Source: Phoebastria nigripes (Eukaryota > Chordata > Aves > Procellariiformes > Diomedeidae). From it: 64,000 bases of DNA. Positions within the stretch are counted from its first letter, which is position 1, and every line of letters begins with the position of its first letter. Below are positions 1 to 13,000 of this stretch, piece by piece. Both the position numbers and the translations under genes were made by a program. The stretch is taken from the NCBI GenBank assembly GCA_035582835.1, contig JAYKAV010000012.1, positions 1,577,877 to 1,641,876 on the forward strand. Reading direction: 5' to 3'. A model generated the notes under the pieces. It saw nothing but the letters and a program-made list of their open reading frames with translations. It was not told the origin of the DNA and did no database searches.

Positions 1-976
1 CATGTCCAGTGGTGTTCTTAATTGAAAGCAGGATAGTTAGTGGACTGAGTAGATGGGGTGTTGTCAATTGCTATATCACTTTCCAGGGGAACAGGTGTCC
101 TGTAGTTAGGACCTGTACCGCATAGGAATAACTGGACTTTAAAAATGCAGCTTATTAGACATCAAACAATTTTCTCCCTCAATTTGGAGACTGTATCTCT
201 AGATGCAAAAGAGAAAGATAAGGACAATGTGGTTTAGATGTGAAGTCTTCAAAGGGAGGAGACTGTTTCTTTTGATCTTGCTTCAAAGAGGATGTGTTTA
301 CTTTTTTTCTTGGGCTGCCTGTCCAGCAGCCCCTGGGGTGCCAGGGCCTTCGAAACTGGGCTGGCGGGGAGAGCAAGAGCTCTTTCTGCAAGCTGAACTT
401 TGGAAGAAAGAGGGTAAACGTTTTTGGCAAAGATGTAAAATCCCCATGCTCTTTCTGTTCCCCTTTGCAAATGCTTGTGAAAGATTGAGAGCTCCAACAC
501 CGTTTTACCATTTTTATTTTTTTATTTCAGAATATTGGTCATTGCCCATGTGATAATATATACCTTATACTGAAAAATGCGAAGACCTTTTTGTCTCTTG
601 AGCCACAGGGGTATTGCTGTCATTGCTTCTCAAGGCTGAAGTTTGGCGTTTCTTGTGGCTGGCCCCTCTCAATGACACCAGGTCCCATCAGTGTCCNGGA
701 AAGATGCTGGTGCAATCTAAAAATAGGCAAGAGAAGAATAAGTCTGGATGTTGCTGAAGTGATTATGCAGTTTAATTTCTGAGCTGAGAACAGGTTAATT
801 TATTGTCTTATGTTATCTTAGCAGGCTGCTTCAGTAATCTCTCAGTGTTCCTTTCAGCTTGTTATGACCCTGTTGTTTACAGCTACATTACCACTTGTCA
901 TTTAAAATGTTTTTAGGCTGCAAAAACATCTCTGGTGCAATTCTGATGTAACCTATTTGTCTTGTTATCTTCTCAG
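1..976 (+). other. Intron (3' part) upstream of first exon in window
   Basis: No conserved coding segment is visible. The upstream exon, which should end just before the Gly-Ala-Leu-Asp-Phe segment, is not in the window. There is one ambiguous base at 697. Open frames of 60-116 codons around 180-780 overlap on both strands and look like chance. Confidence 0.7.
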
Positions 977-1031
977 GAGCCCTAGACTTTGAACATATTG
1001 AAGAACAAGCTGAGGGCATCTTTGGTGGAAG
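977..1031 (+). CDS. ITPR1: ITPR1 exon W1 (55 nt), [18 protein letters not shown]
   Basis: The acceptor is tctcag at 971-976. The exon reads (G)[17 protein letters not shown] and then two bases (AG) of a split Ser codon, matching the mammalian IP3R1 segment before SEENTPLD. Keeping that Ser requires the exon to end at 1031, which gives a GA donor (AAG|GAAAGT). A GT lies four bases further on (1036-1037). It would put RK in place of SE and would need the next exon to start at 2283. The segment is an acidic linker before the armadillo-type helical region. The identity is clear; the 3' edge is the uncertain part. Confidence 0.85.
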
Positions 1032-4000
1032 GAAAGTATCTCTTCACTAGTGCTAACAAAGGGGTAGCTCAGCAGTTCCCAGGCTGCAGCCCTCAGGGCT
1101 CCCAAGGAGAGGGGATTGCAGTTGAAAGGGAGGTGGTAACTGGGAAAAGATTGGAAACAGCTGCCACAGTTACCTAGGCTTCATTTTCCTGAAACGCCTT
1201 TGATACAGCTCGAAGTAGTGTCCATTTGGATTAAAAGCCACAGATAAGGGACAGGGGTCCTGCAGCCAGAAAGATATTCATGGGAGGGCTTCACTTGTGT
1301 GGGTGAAAGCCAAGTTGGAGGATTAGCGCATCTAAGCTGAGCGCTGCAGCAAAATCTTAGGTGGAAAAGTTTGTGTAGGCAAGGATTGGGACTTCTACTG
1401 AGATAGTTAGATATTTAGTCATCCTTTTTTTGGATAATGCAGCATTAAACTGCAAATGCATGACAGAACAAAGCAAGCTGTACCTTCCATACCTGCCTTC
1501 CTTCCGGAGCGGCTTATATCCTTTCTTAAATCACAGGACAGCAAGTCAGTGACAGACTCCAAGTACCAAGTATCCTGATACTCCACCCACTATCTGTTGG
1601 AGCACCATGAAGCTGTATATTCTAACTGTCCTTAAGCTGCTCAGAGCTGCAGTTGTTTTCTGTAAACCTGAGATAACTGATTTCTTAAATGAAGGCAGAA
1701 GGGGAGATGTTCACTTACAGAATTAATAACCAGAATCTTTAATGTGAGTGTGCTGACTCAGTTGGAAACAGAATACGGAAAAGATTCAGGGGGCACTGAT
1801 AGGAAAAAAAAATACAACATGAGTTTCTCATGCTCAGAAAAGAGGTGCAGGGGAAAGAGAGGGAAGAGGAGGATTTCAAGCGCTTGACATAATTAGCATT
1901 GCAACCTGGATACTGAGGTAGGGTTTTATTTCATAAATAGTGAGAAAGGTTAGTACCAGGAATGGGCAAGAACTATTTGAGCAATAGGGTGAGGCTGACA
2001 TAGGGACAAATATTTTGGCATAGTTTGACCCCAAAAAATTTAAGTTGGATAATGTAAGCTGAGTGAACCATGATTAATGAGATTCTGGAATAGCCTCCCT
2101 ATTAAGCAGTACACCAAAAACCCTGTGTGTCTTAAGATAGCACTTGATTTAATAAATTTCCCCCTTATTTAAAAAAAAAAAAAAAAAAAAAAGGTTTTCT
2201 GCCACTGCTGACTGGACTTAAGAACCCGCTAGGACATTCAGTCTAATATGCTAGTTAACTCCTACACTCTGTTTTCAGTGAGGAGAATACACCACTGGAT
2301 TTGGATGATCATGGTGGCAGAACATTTCTCAGAGTTTTGTTGCATTTAACAATGCATGATTATCCTCCTCTGGTGTCTGGAGCACTTCAGCTACTCTTCC
2401 GGCACTTTAGTCAGAGACAAGAGGTCCTTCAAGCTTTTAAACAGGTATGTGTGTGTATTAAGAGTGTTATTCCTCATCTGAATGTATATATTGCAGCTAA
2501 AAACAATCCTTTTGTGCAACTAATGGATTGCATTCCTGTAAGGTTCAACTGCTTGTTACCAGCCAAGATGTTGACAACTACAAGCAGATAAAACAAGATT
2601 TGGACCAGCTGAGGTCTATTGTGGAAAAATCGGAGCTTTGGGTGTACAAAGGCCAGGGCCCTGATGAGACTATGGATGGAGTGCAAGGTGAAAATGAACA
2701 CAAGAAAAAAGAGGTAATTAGGTTCTGTTTGCACAAATTAATGAATTAATAATTTATGAAAATGTAACTGTTTCCAGAACTGTGACTAAAAAAACCTGTG
2801 ACTAAAAACATCTTTCCAGCACACTGCGTAGCCTGGTGAGGCTATCAGAATTGCTTTTGGACTAAGGCAAGAACAAGAGAACTAGCTCAATCAACTTGAG
2901 CTAGTTAATTCCAATTAGTCTCAGGTGGAAACTGCTCAGGATTAGCACCCACTGGTGTGTCATCTTTAGGCTCTAACAGAACAGTTGGTTTGGGTTTGCT
3001 CTGGCTCCTGAGTTGTGTCTTTTCAGCACTGACAGACGGCATGTTTTTTATATGGTCAAAAGTACCTCAAATAGTGTAAGGGCAGAGCTGTGAACTATTC
3101 AGGTGATGCATTTTGAATCATGGCACTATTATTAAATGGCAGAAGAGAACAGTGCTTAAGAAACCTGGTAAACATTGGTGCTTTATCTGTACCTGATAAT
3201 ACTGGACTTCCCTGGCATGCACGTCTGGCTTAGAACTAATTAAACACCTTTTGTCTCAGTATAATTTGCAATCAAATAGAAAAGACCAGGTGAGGGAATG
3301 CAAGAAATAGTCCCTGGGTTATGAACATTTATTGTTGGAAGTAAATAGAAGTAATTTACTCATTGCTTTCCTAGTGTGTAGTTCTGTGAGGTATCTCTTG
3401 ATATCTATGCAATGACAGTTTAATAATAGTAGAGAGGGAGAGAAAGTAAGAAGTTTTTTTGGGGGAGATTTTTTGATTACAGGCAAAACATGACAAGCAA
3501 AGGAAAGGACAGGAGGTTGCTGTCTCTAAAATCATCCCACCCTCACCTTATTTTATGTTATAGAGGTCAATGTGACATGACAGGATAATTATATGTATTT
3601 TTCTGAGACTGTCAGAAAATTGAAGGATGACGCTCCTTTCCAGGAAGAGAGCACGCACTATCCTACAATGGTAATTTTAGCCTTCAGGAAGACAATACTA
3701 TAGGCTAGTAATAAATTTTCTGATTTTTATCCACAGGAAGGTCACGGCAAGTCCCAAAAGCCTGAAAGTACTAGCAGCTACAACTACCGTGTAGTAAAAG
3801 AGGTAAAACTTTGCTTCTTGATGGTTAAATGGAAGTGTAAATGAGTAACACAGCTCTAGAGAGCTGCAGTCAGAGGGAGGCACCCAGGAAAGTCTGAGTC
3901 ACTCTTCCATTGTGGAAACTATTTGCTGAGTAATAGCATATCCCAACTTGAATGAGAAGCCAGAAATATAATAGGCACGACGTGTATTCTTTCCTTAAGA

Positions 4001-7000
4001 ATGGATTAGTGAGAAACGTGACATTTTGCTGCTGTTTCAATGGTAACACAATATTTTCGTAGTTAAAGCTATGAAGAAGTAAGCAAGTGGAGAAGCTATT
4101 TAATTTGCCCTGTCCCGAGTACCTTGCACTCAAAACCACCATGCTGTTGAAATCTAATTTTAAAAATACCAGACAAAGAGCATGTGTTGGTGCTGGTGTG
4201 GTGTTAGCTAATGGGCTTTCTGTGGCACCATACTGCAGAGCCCAATGCCGGGTTCACTTGACACGGCTGAATTCCGCAGGACCAGCCCTAGTCAGAGATG
4301 TGATGGATGGTGCCCAGGCCAGTAAACCACCAGAGGTGATGATAGCGCTGTTGCCACACTGGTTCCCTTGCCTGTGCCAAGTGCTGCAAGGCTGTGCTGA
4401 CTGCCGTGTCCCTGGAGGGGTGGTGAAGGGAGTGGTGGCTGCCGCTCGAGGGGGCAGCAGACACCGTTGCTGCCTTCTGTTCCCATGTTTCCCGGAGGTT
4501 CTTGGTTCCGGCTCGGTCCTTTGGCACCTCTACTGTTGCAGGAGCAAACAGGCCTTAGCCTGGTCTTAGCTCCTCACCTCGAGACCCCAAAACCTGATTT
4601 TGCTGCCTAGAGCCGCTGTAGTCCATGCAGATGGGTTTTTCCACTGTTGCTGCTCTCTGGGAGCCACCTGGCATGTTCTGAAATAAAACCCAGAATTTCA
4701 GCTCTAAAGCAAGTCTCTTCTCCAGATCCTGCTGCGGCTCAGCAAGCTTTGTGTTCAGGAGAGTGCCTCGGTCAGGAAAAGCCGTAAGCAGCAGCAGCGA
4801 CTTCTGAGGAACATGGGAGCTCACGCAGTTGTGCTGGAGCTGCTGCAGATCCCTTACGAAAAGGTTGGGTTTCTGTATGGCTGTCGCCTTGCTTCATGTC
4901 ATGTTGACAGGCTTTAAATACCTCCTCTGAATCTTCCTGGACCTTCCATCTTTATATTGGATTCAAAGAGGCTATTTTATATAGCCTCACAGTCTATGAA
5001 ATACACATGCTTCAAAAATAATTGGGAGCTCATATAAGCTTTGTTTAAAGTCTTTGAATATACAGTGTTACGCACTATTTCCTGAATATATTTGTCCATC
5101 GTAGCTCAGAGTAAGACCAAGGCTCAGCTCTCGCTTTTCATGGGAGGTGTGTGCTGCCTTGAAGTTAAGCCGTGCTGGTAGAAGCAAGACCCTTGTTATT
5201 GCTACGAGGTAGCTGTATGCCAGCCGTCCTGGGAACGCTAAGGGAAACAAGGGTGCCTGGTCCCTCATGGGATTTATCAGCAGGTCTGCCCAGTAGTTAG
5301 ATACAGACACAGACCTCCTCAGTTGTGGAGTCCCAAACTCCCCCTTAAAAATGAATATATATCAGCTGGCTCTCCAGGCGAGGACTGCTGTTCATAATGA
5401 GCTGTATCAGAGTGCCATGTAATGTCAGTGGTGCCCTTTGAAGCCCACTTTGACTGGGTTGCTGTACAGTTTGAGCTTGCACAGCACCGCATTGTGCTGA
5501 TGAAGCACACCCTAAGTTCATCGCGTTGGCTGCCCGCTAGTCACAGATGACAGGTATTTACCATTGCATAGGTGAGGGAGCTCTTCACATTCTCCTGGTC
5601 ACTCTGCTGTCCTCTGTTCCAAACTCTACAGGTTTCTGAGAGCCAGTAATTCTAGACAGCTTAGCTAAGTCTCATGCTATCTTGCTTCATATTTTGTTAA
5701 AAAATCAGCAGCAAAAACACCCTCCAACACCTCTTGTCACCTTTCTGTCCCNTGCATATGAAAACATATTGGACAGGCAGCGTGGAAGGTGTTTCACCCT
5801 TGGAAATATATGAAACTCCTTAAAAATAAAAGCAGACACTAATTTTCCAAACTGCTTTTTATACCATCAGTGGACTGGTAATCCACACTGATGTCAGAGG
5901 AAAGGCACTGATTCCTGAACTGTACTTGGAAGCATGCAAGTAGTGTGTGGATTCCAGTAAATATAAATTGGGCTTAACTGTTGCAATAATAACTTTCCAT
6001 CTCTTCTTTGCCATGAACTACCTATCTGTCGCTGCTGAAATGCATTTCAGTGGAACATGGCAGTTTTCCTCTGTAGCCCCAAGGTGGTGATGTGTGGTTT
6101 GGCCAATGTACTGGTATGTTCAGAAGTGTAAAAGTGACTAAAGCACGTTGCTGGCAGGCTTAGCCATGGAGTATGCAATTTTAGAGAATAAACTACTGTA
6201 ATTTCTATTACGGTCTTTATTTTTGATGATCTTTAAAACTGTGAAGCAGGCCAAACTCATCCCTAATGTCTGTGAACTGGGTGGAGGTTTGTTTTTCTTC
6301 GGAGTGTGAGAGAGACGTGACAGTTCCCTTGCAGAGCTGGAGCTGTGGCTCATCCAGTACTCACCTGAAAGTGAACCTTCAGATTCTTTTTAACCCCATC
6401 TTATTTGTCATGCAATCACAGGCTGAAGACACGAGGATGCAGGAGATAATGAAGCTTGCACACGAGTTCTTACAGAACTTTTGTGCTGGGAACCAACAGA
6501 ACCAGGCATTGCTGCACAAGCACATAAACCTGTTCCTTAACCCAGGGGTAAGAATAACCTTATGCCATGATTTATTTTTTTTCTAGCAAGAAAAGAGAAT
6601 GGATTGTCCTTGGTGATTGCCTCTGGGCCTGCTCTGATGCAAGACCCCTTCTGGTTGAAGGGGTCACATTTTGTTTTCATTCTAAAGCCTCGAAAGTTGG
6701 CAAGATCTGTTTTAGGACCGTTTGAGTGTAAAAAGTTCAAGAGGCTGAAGTGGACTGAAAAATAGGCTTAGATATGAGCCGTTGTGTTGAAAGGTTAGGT
6801 CCTCGGAAATGTTCTTTTCAGTCCTGCACCCTGCAGGAGTGTTGACTTTATCCTGACCTCTGTGTGGGTTTGGTGGTTTGTTTATTTTCTAATTTCTTGC
6901 TTTCTTTCATCTCCTCCATTAGATTCTGGAAGCAGTAACAATGCAGCACATTTTCATGAACAACTTCCAGCTTTGCAGTGAGATTAATGAACGCGTTGTT

Positions 7001-10000
7001 CAACACTTTGTCCACTGTATCGAAACACATGGCAGAAACGTTCAGTACATAAAGTTCCTGCAGACAATCGTCAAGGCGGAAGGAAAATTCATTAAGAAAT
7101 GCCAAGATATGGTAATGGCTGAGGTGAGAGCTGCAGAATTTGCAAGGTCTGAACAGAAGTTTTCACATACCATTTGGTGAAAATGACAAATTGATCCTCT
7201 CGCTTCTGGGACTGCCAAGAAGCTGACAGTTAGCTCTCTCAATGCAAAAAGAGCATACAGCTACCAGAAAGCATAGGCTTTTTTCTGACTGAAAGCTTTC
7301 TGAGCTTTTCACCTATAGGTATAGTGAGTGGTTGGTTATTAATGATACTTACAAGTTATTTTCCAGGCCTCTACACAGCAGAGTATAGGTGGGCTTATGA
7401 AGCAAGGGTGCCTTTCTCTAGCAAAACTGGGTAGAACAGAAATAGTTTAATTTCAAGATCACTAATGCAGGAGGAAAATTTTAGCACGATAGTAGAGTAT
7501 TTTGTTGGGAATTTCTTATCTTACCAAGACCTACATATTCAGCTGTTTAAGTGCTGAAGGGGGAAAAGTCTTGAGGGCCTTCAGAAATTTAGATTTGTAG
7601 GTAACTGGGAAATTGGAGTGTCAGGATAGAAGGGAGAGGTAAGAGAAGGGTGAATAAATCCATTTAAGTTGGATATTGGACATGATCTGTTTGACAGTGT
7701 ATTTGCATGTCTGACAGGATTTTTATTGGCCTCCTCAGCAGGGGGAGCCCGAGGATCAGATTTATCAAGCTCTGGCTCTTGCATATCAATCTTACAAGAT
7801 TCATCGAAGGTCTTCCATATTTTGTCATTCAGTTCAAAAATGGTTTTGTGAGCTTCTCAACATGGAGTCGAGTTTGTGAGGTGGTTGGCAATCAGCTTCC
7901 ACAGGGGTCAGCAGCTGCTGAGAAAAGGGGGTTGCCTTGGGGGTTGCCTTCTGCATTTTATCTAGCTGTTTGCCACAAACCCTGCGGGAGGACAGCCTCA
8001 GATCCCTCCAGCTGCGTGCTGAGAAGTGCCCAGCCCGGAGCAGGTCTCAGTTTGCTCTTTCTCCTTCCCTTCATGGAGTTAGAGGAGGTCTGAACTGCTC
8101 TGAAAATGTGGCCATCGGGTCTCAGATGCGAAGCTGATGGAAATCTTCAGTGTGTGACTTAACATGTCACTCGCTAGCCCTGGAAAATTGATGATGTTTG
8201 TTCAGAAGGGTGGAATTACTGAGCCCTGCAGTCCTCCCATCCGGTGTGCCCCTGGGGCGTTTCTCTGAACAAAACGGTATGTCTACAGCTAGCTGTATTA
8301 AAAAGTCAGCTGAGGCAATATACATGAAATAAAAAAGCACAATGGAAAGTCACAAGCTTTTTGGCACAACTTCTGTCTAAGCAGTCAGTTGGGCTGACTT
8401 TGAAGTTCTTCAGCAGTTCAGAAGTGGTAAATTCTTTAAGAGAAAATGTCATACTCGAGCCCTCTATCCCATGAAGGGAGCACAAGAGGAATGCCCAGCT
8501 GACTTGGTGGGCTGCACTCCTTTTAAGTGTCTAAAGAATAGCTAATCGGGATTTGCACTGTAACAGTCAGCCCACAGATTAGGGGAGATGCACAGGCTTT
8601 GATCTGCTGATGGAATATTTTTCTTTCTCGGTAGCTGGTGAATGCGGGAGAAGATGTCCTAGTGTTTTACAATGACAGAGCCTCCTTCCAGACTTTGGTG
8701 CAAATGATGAGATCAGAGAGAGATCGGATGGATGAAAACAGCCCACTGATGTACCACATCCACTTAGTAGAACTGCTTGCTGTGTGCACAGAAGGCAAAA
8801 ATGTCTACACAGAAATAAAATGCAACTCCCTTCTTCCTTTGGATGACATTGTTAGGGTAGTAACCCACGAGGATTGCATACCTGAGGTGAGGGCTGTTTG
8901 GTGGCACTGGCCTATATATATTTGAAATGTGCTGGCTTTGGGTGAGAGAGATTTGATATTGCTGAGTTTGGCCTGGGAAGGGTGGTGGTGCAGGTGGACA
9001 TGAAGCTGTGAGCTGGGAAACTGGATTCCTTCCCTGGCTGTGCTATCAGCCACCCCAGTGAATCTGGATAGTTAAGTTAAATCCTTTTATACTTGTTTCC
9101 TTGCCCTTAAAATGGGGATGTGATGCTGTACTTTGTTGTTTTATAGGGTTCTTGAGGCAGAGAGGTTTATGGAGTATGCTGCTAACCTTGAACAGATGGT
9201 TCTGCAGAACTGGAAATGATTATTATGCTGACGTTTTGTCTGCAATAATCCTGGTGTTTTTTATTGGATGATGTCTTGCTATTCATGGCATTAAATTTCA
9301 CCAGTGCTTAAATAAAAGGCAGAAGTAGAATTACAGATGATTTATATAGCAGTTTTAATGTGACATTATATTCATTCATAATACCATTCAGGTTTTTATT
9401 TTTTAATGGCAATTTTTTTCTCTACTTTTAGGTCAAAATTGCGTACATCAACTTCTTGAATCATTGCTATGTGGACACAGAAGTAGAAATGAAAGAGATT
9501 TACACCAGTAATCATATGTGGAAGCTATTTGAGAACTTCCTGGTTGACATCTGTCGGGTAATGATTTCTGTATCTAGGAACTGAATTAAAAAAGCTTAAA
9601 TGAACCTATTTACTATAGAGCAGTAAGAATAAGACATAACAGTGCATCAAGACAATAAGTACCCTGGATACTGTGTTCCTTCAAATTTATATGTGCCTTC
9701 TTTTCCTTATGCCTGTGGATTTCATTAGTCATATTCCATGGAACACATTAATATTTTCCTTTTAAAAAGGAAGAAGAAGGAAAAAAAAAAAAACAACCCA
9801 CAAACCTCAGAAAAGCCCCACACCCTGCCCTTTTGTCTAATGCCTTTTTCTGTTCTGCCACCTGGCTTGCTTATTCTGGCCAGGGTAGTGAGCTCCTTCC
9901 CGAGCAATAGTCAACGATTTTTGGCAGGTCAGGACCAATTTTTTCCAAGCTTGGCATTTGTTTGGCCATATGGCTTTTTGCCTGGGATTCCAAGTATTTC

Positions 10001-13000
10001 CCCATACGAAAGCATTACACCTCAGTCCTCCCTACCCTACTACTTTCCTTCCTCTAAGGCACTCTGTTTTTTTCCCTCCCTCCTAAACATGCTATATGCC
10101 AACACATTAAAACAGGAATGGTGTTGGGCTTCTGCTTTTGTGTGTGCTGGAAATCCAGAGATCCAAGTGTCATAAATATCATTGTGGCAGGGAATTGCTG
10201 TGACTAGAACAGTGTAAAGTCAAGAATTCCATTCTGTAACACTTATTAATCTACCTTGGTTGAGCTGCTTCTGACCTAAGAATGAATTGTCTTGCAGGCT
10301 TGTAACAACACCAGCGACAGAAAGCATGCTGACTCCATATTGGAGAAGTACGTTACAGAAATAGTGATGAGTATAGTCACCACTTTCTTCAGTTCCCCAT
10401 TCTCTGATCAGAGCACTACTTTACAGGTAGGAAAATGTAGAGACAGAAAAGCGAAAATGTGCTGCAAATGCAATTATGTTCATTCCACTTTGGTTCCATT
10501 TACCAGTTAAAAAGAAACACATGTGTTTGTAATTGGGGAGCAGATATGTATTCTTTGTGACCAGGATGTTTCTTTTGCTGTAGAAGTGGAAAGATTTCTA
10601 GATCAGAGTACAAATGTTTTTCTAGAGAGGCTGAAGTGTTACATTATTTCATTAGTAGATTCAACTCTGTACTACTACCGAGATCACACAGATCTTTTGG
10701 AGAGAGTTTCTACGTGTCATTATCAGGTTCCGGGTGAGAAAATCACACTGCAAGTAGGGAAATGAAGGATTTTTTTTGTATGTTTTGTGTTGCAGTTACA
10801 TCTAAGGGCTCTGGTTGTCCTCTTTGTGGCCTTAGATCAGAGTACAGTTGAGTAAGATGATGTGGGCAGCTGTAGGAGAGCAAACAAGCAATTTTGCTCA
10901 GTGATAGTTTGGCACGCCAGCTGTCTAGCAGTGGTAAAGCTGTAGCATGGCAGCAAGGAGTTCTCCAGAGTGCCATCAAGAAGGAGGATAAAGCTTTGGT
11001 GGCGGGCTTTCCAGACAGGAGGAAGAGGGTGTTGCATTACAGAGGGTGCAAAGGTGATTATTTAAAGAAAGCATGTTTTTATGGGAAGATTCTCATTTCC
11101 TTTAAAAAAAAAAAAATTCCAAAAGCTCTAGTGTGTTTCGTTAAGCTGAGTAATTTTTGTCTTGTTCAAAAGTTGGGGAAATGTGGAGGAGAAGCTTGGA
11201 ACNTTTGTGAAGTGACAGAAGGTAGAGATTTCCAGTGCAGAACAGCAGTGTCAGGACATTGCCCTAATATTTGTATTGCAGCACAAAGATAACATCATTC
11301 ATGTATTCATAAATAACTTTTTGGGAGGAGTGTGGGTGGAGTGGTCAGGTGCCTGGCAGGTCTGTCAGAAGTTTGAGTATGGTAGTTGTTGAAACTTGAT
11401 GCAACCTCATTGTGCCAAAGGCAGTTGTTCACAGTGCAGACTCCAGGTTTGTAATTGAATGCAACTGGCAGCAGGTTAGGAGGCATCTGGTTCCCAAAAG
11501 TGGCCATAAAGGGCATCTGGCAATTTGACGTGTCAGCCCCTCATCCAAGAATTTATGCTAACCCTTTGAATCACGGTATGCTGCCTGGGTGACTGCAGTG
11601 CTCCAGGGAAGTGTACATAAAACTGCTGCATGACTGGTGCATCAGGTAAAGACTTCCTTCTGCTCAGTATGAGCAGTGATGTTCCTGCTTTTCCCTAACT
11701 GACTACCCATATCTCTTGTGTTGACAGTCTGCCCCGCTGGAGTCGGGACATGTATTCGACCCATGTCTGGATGACCAGTGGCCAGCCTGATCTACCAACT
11801 GTTTAGCATTCAACACAGCCCTGCTTCTCATAGGCTTAGACAGCCCTCCTTATTCAGACAAGGAGACAGTCACACGGAAAGCAACAGAGCTGCGTTTGAG
11901 ATTGGCTCAAATGCTGTTAAATTGCCAAACTCTGGGCATTGCCTGTGAGAGTGCAGGGAGCTGCAATAGCTGTGTTTGGGCTGAGCAGCTTTATTAGGGT
12001 TCTGTCTTAACTCATGCAAGGCTGAGCAGTCTAGCAGTTGATTTGCTCCTCATGTGACTTTTAAAATGTCAGCCACTATTGCGGTATCACCCTCCATGCT
12101 AGTTTGTCAAAACTTCATCAAAAGAAAATGAGAAATTGAGATCAAGTTAGCCTTGTCCCCCAGGGCTCTGCCCTTCTCCTCTCATCCCTGTCATGCTTTT
12201 GTCATCTCTGAGTGTACAGCATTTGAATACACTTCCTTACCATTGTATTTTAGCGATCTGTTAATTTTGTCAGCTGCTTTTCTTTAGTTTCTCAATCTCC
12301 CTCTGTCTAGCAGGACAAAGTAACTTATTCCACCTCTCTTTTACCTTCTCAGTTGAAAGTTCTGTCTTATCCTAGATTCATCTTTCCTCTACATCTCTAA
12401 GTTAAAAGCTCTGCTTCTCTCCCTTTTTCTGCCTGTCAAGACTCTTGCCCATAACCGGGGACTCTCCATCTGGGGAGTACAGCCTGTTGGACCACCTGGC
12501 TGTGTACATCATGCCTCCGGGTGGGATTTTTCCCTACTGTCTGAGATGCTGCAGGGCAGTCTGCAGATGCTGCTACCTGATCTGGTGCCACTGTCTCCAT
12601 AGGCGAGTGACCGTTGCCACTCTCCTTTGCATTGCCTTTGGATTCAGTCACTCCCCGTCCTTTCTGCTGCACCTTGTCATCTCATTTCTTCCCATGCGAG
12701 CCTCTTCTTGTCTCACGCTCTTTCGTGTTATGGCTTGTTCGACTTAATTGTACCTCCTTTGAGTCAGGACCAGCCTTGCTTGTTCAAGGAACACCTTGTA
12801 CGTCTGTCATGCAGTTCAAATAATATAAAATTAGGAGAACATAAATATGTCTTTTCAAGGAACAGCTGTCCAAAACTTTTCCTCTTTAACAAGTACTGTT
12901 TAGCCTGTTTGCCTCCTAAGGGTGCTGCTGCCCAAGGCTTTCCTTCGCAAGTGTAGTTGGAGGCTTGTGGAACATGGAGTAAATTTCTTATTTGATTTAT

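Noticed and set aside
4087..4569. 160-codon open frame, the longest intronic one
   Set aside because: It lies in a locally GC-rich intron stretch where stops are rare, overlaps open frames on the other strand, and shows no domain, signal or repeat pattern. No splice or promoter context supports it.
9738..10175. 145-codon open frame
   Set aside because: It begins in an A-rich low-complexity run (poly-Lys/Asn) and has no recognisable protein features.
10523..10765. 80-codon open frame immediately after exon W10 with protein-like look
   Set aside because: No acceptor fits it as an exon in frame, mammalian IP3R1 goes straight from W10 to W11, and no homology is recognised.
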